A stretch of DNA of 64,000 nt, taken from assembly GCF_010725885.1 (NCBI RefSeq), contig NZ_AP022600.1, positions 620,001 through 684,000 of the forward strand, in the 5' to 3' direction. The first letter of the stretch is position 1. Every line of letters begins with the position of its first letter. The notes under the pieces are model-generated. The model was given only the letters and a program-made list of their open reading frames with translations. It did not search any database and had not been told where the DNA came from. Made by a program: the position numbers and the translations under genes. Shown here piece after piece: positions 53,688 through 61,790 of the stretch. The stretch comes from Mycolicibacterium tokaiense (lineage in GTDB: Bacteria > Actinomycetota > Actinomycetes > Mycobacteriales > Mycobacteriaceae).

Positions 53688-53721
53688 ACACGCAGGCTAT
53701 CCGAGCGGGCCGACACAAGTT

Positions 53722-54492
53722 TTAGATGACAGGCGGGGGAACCTTCGGAGTCTTCCTCTGGTAATTGTCCCAGGGCGTCGAAGTGAAGCCCTTCTCTCGC
53801 ATGTCATCACGCGCCTGTTCAACGAAGTCATCAGTTTGTCGCTGAAATACATCGATAAATTCGTAGAACGCCTTCTTGGCATCGTCTGGCGTGTACTCGG
53901 CTTTGCCAATAGCCTTGCGGATTACGTTGGTGAAGTTGTTGAGCTCATCGCTGGCGGTCCTCTGCGCCGCCACGACCGCGAAGGGCTCGGTCGTCATACG
54001 CGCCACCGCTATGACTGCACTAACGACCCTTGTTGCAGCATCCAGTACCTCTGGAGAGGCGGTGAGCTTCAACTTGTTGTGCGGCCCTGCAATCCGGTTC
54101 TGCGCCTCGGCGACCCTCTGCCCATGAGCGATCTTTTTGTCGGCGGCAGGGTCGTCGTTGCCCTGCAAGTTGTTTACGAAGTCGCGAATCGCATTGAACG
54201 CGCCCTCCATGTCAATGGTCGAAATGAGGATTTCGGTAGTGACCTGGGTGAACTCCTCGGCTGCCGCGATCAGGCTCTCGTCCTGGCGACGCTTCTCAGC
54301 CCGCTGTTCCTTCTGCTCCTCGGTGAGGTCTTCGCGCCACTCTTGTCGGTCACGCATGTCATGGTCGTGCGCGAACTTCCGCTTGTCCGCAGCCTTTGTG
54401 GTGAAGTACGTGCCGATGCTGCCGAGTGAACCGAGCAGAACGCCACCTGCCCAGAACTCAGGTGTGGTGACGTACTCAAGCCATCCGCTCAT
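53722..54492 (-). CDS. Unknown protein with N-terminal membrane segment and coiled coil
   Basis: 256 residues. A hydrophobic segment at ~10-30 (WAGGVLLGSLGSIGTYFT) is followed by a highly charged coiled coil (~38-75: REDLTEEQKEQRAEKRRQDE) and a helical domain. No family recognised. ATG 54492 (MSGWLEYV) is preferred to the frame open to 54537. It is divergent from the AT-rich orphan across 35 bp and upstream of the other anchored protein. Confidence 0.65.
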   Translation of the reverse strand: MSGWLEYVTTPEFWAGGVLLGSLGSIGTYFTTKAADKRKFAHDHDMRDRQEWREDLTEEQKEQRAEKRRQDESLIAAAEEFTQVTTEILISTIDMEGAFNAIRDFVNNLQGNDDPAADKKIAHGQRVAEAQNRIAGPHNKLKLTASPEVLDAATRVVSAVIAVARMTTEPFAVVAAQRTASDELNNFTNVIRKAIGKAEYTPDDAKKAFYEFIDVFQRQTDDFVEQARDDMREKGFTSTPWDNYQRKTPKVPPPVI

Positions 54493-54527
54493 GCGGGCAG
54501 CATAGTGGCAGGGTCCGACACTTCGGC

Positions 54528-54857
54528 GTGGCAACATATTCTCAAAATCAACAAAACGTGCTTAATTGGGAACAGCACTTTTACATTCACGGCCAAGTTA
54601 AGGAGAACCAACCTATAGATGTAAAACAATCAAATGACGTGGCGGCGCCCAGCCGTCACGAGACGCCTATCGAAGACGTCCAGGACCTGATTAACTTCTT
54701 AACCAAGCAAGTCTCTAGGTACGACTCATATCGACGCAACGAAGTATTCGTACAGATCAAGGACGCACCTGGCGTGGTAGCTTACGCTCAGGTGGTGGAT
54801 GACAACTTCATCCTCGACATCGAGCCCCGCAATCAGATCGGGTATCACGAAGAATAA
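54528..54857 (+). CDS. AT-rich orphan gene, hypothetical protein
   Basis: 109 residues, GTG start, no hydrophobic segment. Hydrophilic sequence with plausible strand-helix pattern (EDVQDLINFLTKQVSRYD, VFVQIKDAPGVVAYAQVVDD). The coding region is visibly poorer in G+C than its surroundings, with A/T-ending codons common, which indicates recent arrival from a different host. It is the only plus-strand gene in the element. Function unknown; chance ORF is possible but the AT-rich reading frame argues against it. Confidence 0.5.
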   Translation: MATYSQNQQNVLNWEQHFYIHGQVKENQPIDVKQSNDVAAPSRHETPIEDVQDLINFLTKQVSRYDSYRRNEVFVQIKDAPGVVAYAQVVDDNFILDIEPRNQIGYHEE

Positions 54858-54906
54858 ACTAAACCACTTGGCCGTGGTTGTAAGCGTGCACAAAAGGGGG
54901 CGCATC

Positions 54907-55632
54907 CTAATCTCGCCGCTTCTTAGCCGGATGCCAGATCATCCACCACGCCCTTTTTGTGGCACTCGTCCAGTTGGACAGTAGTTGTCGCGGGCTGCGG
55001 CGTTGGTGCCAGTGGCGCTCCCATAGCCCTTTGTAATACTTGACTTGCTTTAGCTTGTTCCGCCGGATGCCCTGTCCGCCAATATCTATGACGATTGCCC
55101 ATTCGTAAGAATTCACATCAATGAATATGACCCACAGCTGATAGATAATGCCCATGCGGTCGTTGTCGAACTCCTGCCGAAGCGTTTCTCCCGGCTCGAC
55201 AGTCGCACGACCACCGCTGAAGGACAGGGGCTTGATGTCTTGCGCGTTTTCCCAGTCCTGCTTGATCTCAGCTAGCGAGGAAAGAAAGACCGTATGCGCA
55301 CCCGGAAAAAGCGTGCGACGAAACGACTTTCGTACGAGTTCTGCACGCAAACCACGGATCGCGGCCGCTGAGTTATTGGTGACTTCCAACTCCATCACCC
55401 ATCGACCGCGATCCTCGTCTCCTAGCCGGATGTGCGACTCGCTCGCCTTCGCGGCGACCAGCATTGCCTGCTTCCGCTTGTCCTGCCGGTGCTGAAACAT
55501 GTAGTAGGCAACAGCAACGATCGCAGCACCACTAGTTCCGACCGCACCTACCCACTCGGCAGCATTCCCCCATGCGGATGCGAGGAACGGGTACTGCCAG
55601 AGATCACCCCAGTTCACGGGACGATTGTGCAT
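54907..55632 (-). CDS. Unknown membrane-anchored protein
   Basis: About 241 residues from ATG 55632, or 264 from TTG 55701; neither has a clear ribosome site. One membrane helix (~25-45: EWVGAVGTSGAAIVAVAYYMF) is followed by a cytoplasmic domain. That domain contains a beta-rich region (WVMELEVTNNSAAAIRGLRAE) and a basic C-terminus (WHPAKKRRD). The beta-rich part resembles generic Ig-like or coat-type folds only loosely. Unrecognised. Third anchored protein of this element. Confidence 0.62.
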   Translation of the reverse strand: MHNRPVNWGDLWQYPFLASAWGNAAEWVGAVGTSGAAIVAVAYYMFQHRQDKRKQAMLVAAKASESHIRLGDEDRGRWVMELEVTNNSAAAIRGLRAELVRKSFRRTLFPGAHTVFLSSLAEIKQDWENAQDIKPLSFSGGRATVEPGETLRQEFDNDRMGIIYQLWVIFIDVNSYEWAIVIDIGGQGIRRNKLKQVKYYKGLWERHWHQRRSPRQLLSNWTSATKRAWWMIWHPAKKRRD

Positions 55633-55672
55633 GACGGCGAATCGCGACGACCCGTAGACGTGCCGGTCTAGT

Positions 55673-55786
55673 GTGGACTCCGCGCCCTCCAAGAAGCTCA
55701 ACTCAATCTACGACCGCGACGGCAACTTTGACAACGAGCCTTACGTCATTGAACTGCGACGTGTCTGGCATTCCGCTGAAGGCTGA
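55673..55786 (+). pseudogene. Possible remnant of a coding sequence
   Basis: A 38-codon open stretch on the plus strand translates to a protein-like end (SIYDRDGNFDNEPYVIELRR, then VWHSAEG and a stop). It has good codon quality for its length, but no ribosome site, and it overlaps the minus-strand frame's upstream end. It may be the tail of a gene lost when the element formed. The rest of the 350-base interval up to the tRNA shows only the TGGAACA repeats. Confidence 0.25.
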
Positions 55787-55982
55787 GGTCGCATGGAGGC
55801 AGCGGACTACGGGTCTACACAGACTTCCTTAACGGACCAGCCTCAACCCCGGTTGCAGCACGTTCCCCCCTCACACGCAGCGGATCCAGGTTGAACGACT
55901 GTTCACGCAGACTTGGAACATAAATGGAACAACATCGGACCGCCTAACAGGGGTCAGAGACCCCTAACCAGCACCGATACGG

Positions 55983-56056
55983 TGCCCCCACCGGGACTCG
56001 AACCCGGAACACACGGATTTTAAGTCCGCTGCCTCTGCCAATTGGGCTATGGGGGC
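55983..56056 (-). tRNA. tRNA-Leu (anticodon UAA), insertion target
   Basis: A 74-base tRNA folds cleanly: acceptor GCCCCCA/TGGGGGC, a three-pair D stem (GCC/GGC), anticodon stem GCGGA/TCCGT, loop CTTAAAA (anticodon UAA at 56020-56022), a five-base variable loop and T arm CCGGG-TTCGAGT-CCCGG. The UAA anticodon implies leucine, but the long variable arm normal for tRNA-Leu is missing. CCA is not fully encoded (ACCG). Its 3' half is copied at 47770 and 52964, so it is the attachment gene of the island. Confidence 0.9.
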
Positions 56057-56209
56057 CGCCGCTCGACCACTGAGGTTAACGCCTTGCCCCACCACGTGGC
56101 GCACCGCACGGCCTTCCCGAGAATCTCCCAAGAATCCGTAGAGACGCCATGGGCAGGCTGACTGCATCGAGCACCATCAGCGGTGTTCAAAAACCGGAGA
56201 GGCCACACC

Positions 56210-56929
56210 GTGATCAATATCCTGCGTACCGCACTCGTCGCGGCCACCGTCGGCGCGGCTGCACTGGGTCTGGCGGGTGGCGCCGCCGCCGCACCGCTGA
56301 ACGACCCGCTGGGTCTGTGCGCCACCCACAACACCGAGGGCGAGTGCCTTTACGGTGCCGCCGGACCGTCGCGCAGCATCGACGTGACCTTCCCGGCCGG
56401 CGGACCGCAGGAACAGCAGATCGTGGACTACGCGACCAAGACTGTCAACGACTTCACCGACATGGCCGGCGAACTCGGCACGCTGGACAACCCACTGCCG
56501 CTGGAGGATCTCTCCATCGCCGGAACCCGGTACACCTCCGGCACACCCCCGACCGGCACCCAGAGTGTCGTCCTCGAGGTCAACCAGATGATCCGGGGCG
56601 CAGCACATCCCATGGACTGGTATCAGAGCTTCACCTACAACGATGCCACCCAGCAGCCCGTCACCTTCAATACCTTGTTCCGCCCGGGCACCACCCCGCT
56701 TCCGGTCATCGTGCCCATCGTCGAACAGCAGCTCAGCGAACAATCCGGCGCGCCGATCACGCTGGACCCGGCCATCGGGCTCGACCCGGCCAACTATCAG
56801 AGCTTCGCCGTCACCGACGACGCCGTGCTCTTCTTCTTCGGCAAGAATCAGATCCACGCGGCCTACGGCGCAACCAGCGTCAGCGTCCCGCGCAGCGCGA
56901 TCGCGGACCTGCTGACGCCCGGAATCTGA
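56210..56929 (+). CDS. MPT64-like secreted protein (DUF3298/RsiV family)
   Basis: A 239-residue exported protein. Signal peptide MINILRTALVAATVGAAALG ends near AAA-APLND at residue ~29. The mature part closely follows mycobacterial MPT64: PTGTQSVVLEV, FNTLFRPGTTPLPVIVPIV, GLDPANYQSFAVTDDAVLFFF and SVPRSAIADLL. GTG 56210 has GGAGAGG seven bases upstream and is preferred to 56183. MPT64 is a major secreted antigen of M. tuberculosis; its biochemical role is unsettled. Confidence 0.88.
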   Translation: MINILRTALVAATVGAAALGLAGGAAAAPLNDPLGLCATHNTEGECLYGAAGPSRSIDVTFPAGGPQEQQIVDYATKTVNDFTDMAGELGTLDNPLPLEDLSIAGTRYTSGTPPTGTQSVVLEVNQMIRGAAHPMDWYQSFTYNDATQQPVTFNTLFRPGTTPLPVIVPIVEQQLSEQSGAPITLDPAIGLDPANYQSFAVTDDAVLFFFGKNQIHAAYGATSVSVPRSAIADLLTPGI

Positions 56930-56945
56930 TCCAGCCCAGCCGTAT

Positions 56946-58151
56946 TCAGGAACCCGAGTAGCCGTCACCGCCAGAGGGACCGTCCTGGCCGTTCTCGCCG
57001 TCGCTGCCGTTCTCACCGGCCTGCCCGGCCGAGCCCGACGCCAGCCCGCCCCGGCCGCCGGCTCCCCCGGTGCCGCCCAGACCACCGTCGCCACCGCCAC
57101 CACCCGGCCCGCCGGTACCGCCGGACCCGGGCTCGCCGTTGCTGCCACTGCCCTCACCGCCGGGGCTGCCATAACCACCGTTGCCGCCGCTGCCCCCATT
57201 ACCGCCGCCGGCGCCCTGACCGCCCTGACCGCCGGTCCCCCCGCTGCCGCCATTGCCGCCGTTGCCGGAGAACAGGCCGCCACTGCCGCCGCGACCACCG
57301 TTGCCACCAGCCAGACCGTCGCCGCCACCGGCACCGGCGCCGCCCTCACCGCCGTTGCCCCCGCTGCCGCCCTGGGCATCTCCGTCGGTGGAGGACGCAT
57401 TGCCGCCATCGGCGCCATTGCCGCCGTCGGCGCCGGTCCCGCCGGGACCACCGCTGCCGCCGGATCCGGCGGTGACCGATCCGTCGCCGCTGAGGTCGCC
57501 GCCGCGTCCACCGTTACCGCCGTTGTGGCCAGGCCCGCCGGCGCCGCCGTTGCCACCGGCTGACCCGTTGGCACCCGGCTCGCCGTTGGTGGCAGGCGGG
57601 CCCGTGGGAGACGGATTGACACCGGGATTGCCCTCGACGCCATTGCCCCCGTTGCCGCCGTGCCCACCGTTGCCGGACAGCAGCCCACCGTGTCCGCCGT
57701 TGCCGCCCGCGCCACCGTAGATGCCGTTACCGCCATTGCCACCGTTGCCGACCAGTCCGGCCGAACCGCCGTTGCCGGCGGCCTGGCCGGGCAACCCCTC
57801 GCCGCCGTTGCCACCGTTGCCGAACAGCAGACCGCCGCGGCCGCCGTTCTGTCCGGGCAGGCCGTCACCGCCGTTTCCGATCAGCAGGCCGGCGTTCTGG
57901 CCGGGCCCACCGTCGGAGACGAAAACGGCAATGACGTCAGCGACCACGTCGTTCAGGTCGGCGCCCGACCCGATGAACGCGCTCGGCGCACGGTCGCCGG
58001 ATTCGGTGGCGTACAGCCACCACGGTGTTGATGAATTCTGCTGCTGGACAGTCGAATCGGTATCAGCTGCGGCAACGGGCGACGCGGCGAGCAGCCCCGC
58101 CCCCGCGCACGCGACACCGGCCAACAGAGCAGAACGCGGAATGACGTTCAT
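56946..58151 (-). CDS. PGRS-type glycine-rich protein with signal peptide, no PE domain
   Basis: 401 residues. An export signal ([20 protein letters not shown]) ends near AAADTDS at residue ~30. A ~50-residue unique region follows ([18 protein letters not shown]), then about 310 residues of GNGGNGG/GGxGG repeats as in PE_PGRS proteins. The usual ~100-residue PE domain is absent. The opposite strand shows long proline-rich frames that are only shadows of the repeat. Probably surface-exposed or secreted; role unknown. Confidence 0.85.
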   Translation of the reverse strand: MNVIPRSALLAGVACAGAGLLAASPVAAADTDSTVQQQNSSTPWWLYATESGDRAPSAFIGSGADLNDVVADVIAVFVSDGGPGQNAGLLIGNGGDGLPGQNGGRGGLLFGNGGNGGEGLPGQAAGNGGSAGLVGNGGNGGNGIYGGAGGNGGHGGLLSGNGGHGGNGGNGVEGNPGVNPSPTGPPATNGEPGANGSAGGNGGAGGPGHNGGNGGRGGDLSGDGSVTAGSGGSGGPGGTGADGGNGADGGNASSTDGDAQGGSGGNGGEGGAGAGGGDGLAGGNGGRGGSGGLFSGNGGNGGSGGTGGQGGQGAGGGNGGSGGNGGYGSPGGEGSGSNGEPGSGGTGGPGGGGGDGGLGGTGGAGGRGGLASGSAGQAGENGSDGENGQDGPSGGDGYSGS

Positions 58152-58230
58152 CGACGGACCCCCTCAGATCCCGTCGGACGTTACGCCGCAAACAGCCGCG
58201 CGCGGCGCGAATCGGCAAGGTGGACGCCAT

Positions 58231-58407
58231 ATGTTCGAGATGTGGGGCTTACCGCGTCGAAACATCACGCTCGGCAATATCGACTATAACGACAAGTTGT
58301 TTTTGCCAGAGAACGCCAGCACCTACGCTGAAATCATCACGATGCCTTCGGGCAATTCCCATGCAACCAGCTCAGGTGTGTTTTCGCTTGCGCCTGCCTT
58401 CCTCTAG
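58231..58407 (+). CDS. Possible small ORF upstream of the transporter
   Basis: 58 codons from ATG 58231, with AAGGTGG seven bases upstream, ending 11 bp before the transporter start. The peptide (MFEMWGLPRRNITLGNIDYN at its start) has no recognised family. GC at third positions is lower than in neighbouring genes, so coding status is doubtful. It could be a leader ORF, or just the transporter's untranslated region. Confidence 0.25.
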   Translation: MFEMWGLPRRNITLGNIDYNDKLFLPENASTYAEIITMPSGNSHATSSGVFSLAPAFL

Positions 58408-58418
58408 GAGATCTTCAG

Positions 58419-59768
58419 GTGTCCGCCCAAGAAGTTTCTGCACCACCCGGGAAGAACCAGCTCAAGTCCCTTCGCGCGGCCATAGCCGGCAATGTCCTGG
58501 AGTGGTTCGACTGGACCCTCTACGCCATCTTCTCGACCTACATCGCTGCGCATTTCTTCGACAATTCCGAGCCCACATCGGCACTGTTGTCCACATTGGC
58601 GGTATTTGCCGCCGGCTTCCTGGCACGCCCGCTCGGCGGGTTGGCATTCGGTCGGTTGGCCGATATCAGAGGCCGCAAGTTCGTTCTGGTCGCAACGATC
58701 AGCACCATGTCGATGGCCTGCTTGATGATCGCGTTCATCCCCAGTTTCGAGAGCATCGGCGTGTGGGCCTCGGTCCTGCTGCTGGTCGCCCGACTGCTCC
58801 AAGGCTTCGCCCACGGCGGCGAATCGGGCGTCGCGTACACCTACGTGTCGGAGATTGCACCGGCGCCGAAGCGCGGCTTGTGGTCCAGCTCGGTATTTTT
58901 CGCAGTGACGCTCGGTGTCATGCTGGCCACACTGCTCGGTGCGTTGTTCAATGCCGTGCTCGGTCAGCAAGCAGTCGCCGACGGGGCCTGGCGCTGGGCG
59001 TTCGTCGTCGGCGCCGCGTTCGGCCTGTTCGTCCTTGTTCTGCGCCGATCAGCCACCGAGACAGAGGAATTCGTGTCCTCGGAGTCAACACCGGATCAGT
59101 CCGGCGCCGCGGTACGATGGACCGCCGGCAGGAAGTTCAAAGCCGGGGCCCTGGTGGTTCTGCTCTCCTGCGGGCACAACTGCGCCTACTACGTCTGGGC
59201 CATCTTCGCCTCCTCGCTGGCCATCTCCGATCGGGGCATGGACGCCACCGACGCGTTCACCGCGAGTCTGCTGGCCCAGGCTGTTGCCCTCGGCGCACTG
59301 GTGCTGTGCGGGCGGCTGTCGGACAAGTACGGTCGACGCCCGATGATCATTGCCTTCGGCCTGTTCGCCATGGTCTCGTTCTATCCGCTGTCGCTGCTGA
59401 TCACCGACCAACCCTGGACGTTGTTCGTGGCCCAGGCCGCCGGCATGAGCATCTGGGCCATGGGCGCCGCGATGTACCCGGCCTTCATCTCCGAACTCTT
59501 CCCCACCCACATCCGCGCCACCAGCGTCGCTTTCGCAACATCGGTCTCGGTGGCGTTGTTCGGCGGGACGGCGCCGTATCTGCTCACCTGGTCCGCTGAC
59601 ATCGGTAGCGGGTGGATCTTCTGGGCCTGGACGGCCCTGCTCGCCGGCCTCGCCGTGATCGGTGGCACCCTCGTCAAGGAGACGCGCGGAACCGACCTCG
59701 GCAGTGTCCAGTGGCCGTACCGGGAACGCACACCGCAGGGACAGCCGACGAAGGTGAGCACACCATGA
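58419..59768 (+). CDS. MFS transporter, metabolite:H+ symporter family
   Basis: A 449-residue, 12-helix MHS-type transporter: AIAGNVLEWFDWTLYAIFSTY at the start, FGRLADIRGRKF in loop 2-3, RLLQGFAHGGESG in helix 4. GTG start preceded by AGGAG. It overlaps the aldoxime dehydratase gene by four bases (ATGA) and heads the aldoxime/nitrile cluster, so it probably imports an aldoxime, nitrile or the acid made from them. Confidence 0.9.
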   Translation: MSAQEVSAPPGKNQLKSLRAAIAGNVLEWFDWTLYAIFSTYIAAHFFDNSEPTSALLSTLAVFAAGFLARPLGGLAFGRLADIRGRKFVLVATISTMSMACLMIAFIPSFESIGVWASVLLLVARLLQGFAHGGESGVAYTYVSEIAPAPKRGLWSSSVFFAVTLGVMLATLLGALFNAVLGQQAVADGAWRWAFVVGAAFGLFVLVLRRSATETEEFVSSESTPDQSGAAVRWTAGRKFKAGALVVLLSCGHNCAYYVWAIFASSLAISDRGMDATDAFTASLLAQAVALGALVLCGRLSDKYGRRPMIIAFGLFAMVSFYPLSLLITDQPWTLFVAQAAGMSIWAMGAAMYPAFISELFPTHIRATSVAFATSVSVALFGGTAPYLLTWSADIGSGWIFWAWTALLAGLAVIGGTLVKETRGTDLGSVQWPYRERTPQGQPTKVSTP

Positions 59769-60838
59769 CCCCGTGGGGAAACGTCGCCTATCCGCGACAG
59801 CTGCCGGCCCGCAAGCCCGACGGGCACCAGCCCCGCGCACCACGGTGGACCCTGGCGTACACCGAACCGGTAACAATGCTGACCAGTGAGTACCTCGGGA
59901 TCCAGGTCGAGTCGTGGGAGTCCGTCGGGGTGCAAGCCTTCCTGGAGCGGATCCGCGCCTCGCACAACATCCCGCATCCCGGAGCGCCCGAGGCCTGGGA
60001 ATTGTTGGCCTGCACCGACGACGCGGGACTGCTCAACATCATCCACCTCGCCTACTGGCGCAACCCGCTGCATCACGAAACGTGGTATTCAAGTGCACCT
60101 TTGGGGCGGTGGTATGACGGTCTGGACGCCGCCACCATCGCGTTCGGCGCGTGGCGGGAGGTGATTCAGGTTCCGTTGGATCACGCCGAGACCATCTATT
60201 CAGACCCCCGTGGGTCCTTCGGGTTGGCCGCCTGCCCCGGCACCGAGGTCGAGTCCATGACCGTCAACGGATACTTCGGGGCGGCCCGTGACCGGCTGCC
60301 GGTCTCGGCCATCGACCCGCTGCAGGTGGCACAGACCACGCGGCCACCGAACACCTTCCGCGAGACCCGCGGCCGTCGTCTGCGTGCGGAAACTCACCAC
60401 AACATGGCGGTGATCCGGTCCGGGCAGTTCTGGGCCGCGGCAGGAACCGAACAGCGCACCGACTACGAGGAGAGCCTGCAACCCAAGCTGTCGGAAGGCA
60501 TGCAGTACCTGTCACGTCACAAGGAAGCCACCGGCACGCTGGCGCTGCGTGAGCTCACCAGCCTGAATCGCGACACCCTGACACCCAGACGGGAAACCAG
60601 TACCTACGCCCACTTCCAGAGTCTGGCCGATGTCGAGGCCTGGGCCGAGGACCACCCCACCCATCATGCGATCTACGAGCATGCGATCGACAAGAACCGC
60701 GAGTATGGATCGGATCGCGAGGTCACCACCTGGCACGAAGTGTTCATCATGCCCAGCAGTGCCCGGTTCGAGTACGTGAACTGCGATCCCATGACAGGGC
60801 TGCTGCCATCGGCCCGGACCGTCCTCGCAGTGGAATAG
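59765..60838 (+). CDS. Aldoxime dehydratase (phenylacetaldoxime dehydratase family)
   Basis: A 357-residue heme enzyme that dehydrates aldoximes to nitriles. Family features: WTLAYTEPVTMLTSEYLGIQ near residue 30, GYFGAARDRLPVSAIDPLQ, HHNMAVIRSGQFWAA, and ARFEYVNCDPMTGLLPSA at the end. TYAHFQSL (H283) fits the heme-ligand His and EDHPTHH (H297, H300) the distal region. The chosen ATG overlaps the transporter stop; the longer frame to 59612 is not needed. The nitrilase two genes on would complete aldoxime to carboxylic acid. Confidence 0.9.
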   Translation: MTPWGNVAYPRQLPARKPDGHQPRAPRWTLAYTEPVTMLTSEYLGIQVESWESVGVQAFLERIRASHNIPHPGAPEAWELLACTDDAGLLNIIHLAYWRNPLHHETWYSSAPLGRWYDGLDAATIAFGAWREVIQVPLDHAETIYSDPRGSFGLAACPGTEVESMTVNGYFGAARDRLPVSAIDPLQVAQTTRPPNTFRETRGRRLRAETHHNMAVIRSGQFWAAAGTEQRTDYEESLQPKLSEGMQYLSRHKEATGTLALRELTSLNRDTLTPRRETSTYAHFQSLADVEAWAEDHPTHHAIYEHAIDKNREYGSDREVTTWHEVFIMPSSARFEYVNCDPMTGLLPSARTVLAVE

Positions 60839-60848
60839 GGGCGCGCCC

Positions 60849-61790
60849 GTGGTCACCGACGGTCCCGTACATCTGCGCAGCCATGATCTGAACCTTCTGG
60901 TGGTCTACGCGGTACTGATGGAAGAGCTGAACGTCACCCGTACAGCGGTGCGGCTGAACATGAGTCAGGCGGCGGTGAGCGCCAGCCTGCAGCGGCTACG
61001 CAAGATGTTCGACGATCAGCTCTTTGTCCGCGCCAGCGGAGGCATGGCTCCCACCGCCAAGGCGCGGCAGATCCACGCGGCAGTCGCCGCCGGTCTGGGG
61101 AATCTGCGCGAGGCCATCGACGGCGTGGCCTCTTTCGATCCGTCCACCGAGCGCGCGGTGTTCCGCTTCGGTATGTCCGATGACCTCGAGGCGGTCTTCA
61201 TGCCGCGAATCATCCAGACGCTCAGCGAAATGAGCCCCGCGTCCTCAGCGCACTGCATTCAGACCCGTCGGGTCGAGGTGGAGGGTCTGGTCAGCTCAGG
61301 GCAGGTGGACATCGGCATCGCGGCGTCCTCGGCGTGGGGTTCGGAGATTCGCACCCGGGACCTGTTCACCTCGTCCTACGCCTGTGTGTACAACCCGAGG
61401 TTGCTCGGCCGGCAGGGACCGCTGTCCTACGCCGACTACGTGGCACTCCCCCACCTGATGATCTCGGCCGACGGAACCCGCGGCATTGTCGACGATGTGC
61501 TGCACGCGGAGGGACACACACGCCAGATCATCGCATCCACAGGACATTTCGCGATGGTTCCGATTCTCCTGAGCCGGGTGGCGGCGGTGGCCACCATGCC
61601 CGAATTCGCTGCCCGCGTGTTCGCCGAGTCGATGGAGCTCAGCGTGAGCACACCACCGATCCAGCTCCCGCAGTTCACCGTGAAGACGCTGTGGCACCAA
61701 TCTCAGGACCGCTCGCCGGCGCTGACCTGGATGGTCGGCGTGATCGAGGACATCGCAACAGAGTTGAAGGAGTTCCAATGGTTCGAGTAG
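60849..61790 (+). CDS. LysR-family transcriptional regulator
   Basis: A 313-residue LysR regulator. The HTH reads HDLNLLVVYAVLMEELNVTR then TAVRLNMSQAAVSASLQRLRKMFDDQLFVR, at residues ~10-60, with the substrate domain after. GTG start. It lies inside the aldoxime/nitrile operon between the dehydratase and nitrilase, and overlaps the nitrilase by 13 bases, so it very likely controls the cluster in response to its substrate. Confidence 0.9.
   Translation: MVTDGPVHLRSHDLNLLVVYAVLMEELNVTRTAVRLNMSQAAVSASLQRLRKMFDDQLFVRASGGMAPTAKARQIHAAVAAGLGNLREAIDGVASFDPSTERAVFRFGMSDDLEAVFMPRIIQTLSEMSPASSAHCIQTRRVEVEGLVSSGQVDIGIAASSAWGSEIRTRDLFTSSYACVYNPRLLGRQGPLSYADYVALPHLMISADGTRGIVDDVLHAEGHTRQIIASTGHFAMVPILLSRVAAVATMPEFAARVFAESMELSVSTPPIQLPQFTVKTLWHQSQDRSPALTWMVGVIEDIATELKEFQWFE

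Larger units (their letters stand above)
52964..56024. mobile_element. Integrated element 2, next to the intact tRNA-Leu
   Basis: It lies between the inner tRNA fragment and the 3' half of the complete tRNA-Leu. It carries three unrecognised minus-strand proteins, each with a membrane segment near the N-terminus, one AT-rich plus-strand orphan, and a possible gene remnant, but no integrase of its own. Paired 11-bp-spaced TGGAACA-type repeats near both ends suggest integrase arm sites. It could be a satellite-type element mobilised in trans. Confidence 0.6.

Noticed and set aside
57253..57720. Proline-rich plus-strand frame inside the PGRS gene
   Set aside because: The complement of GGN/GGX repeats reads as Pro-rich in this frame; no start or ribosome site supports it.
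56946..58151. CRISPR-like or tandem-repeat array
   Set aside because: The regularity comes from glycine-rich coding repeats in one continuous frame; there are no uniform repeats with unique spacers. No CRISPR array was seen elsewhere.
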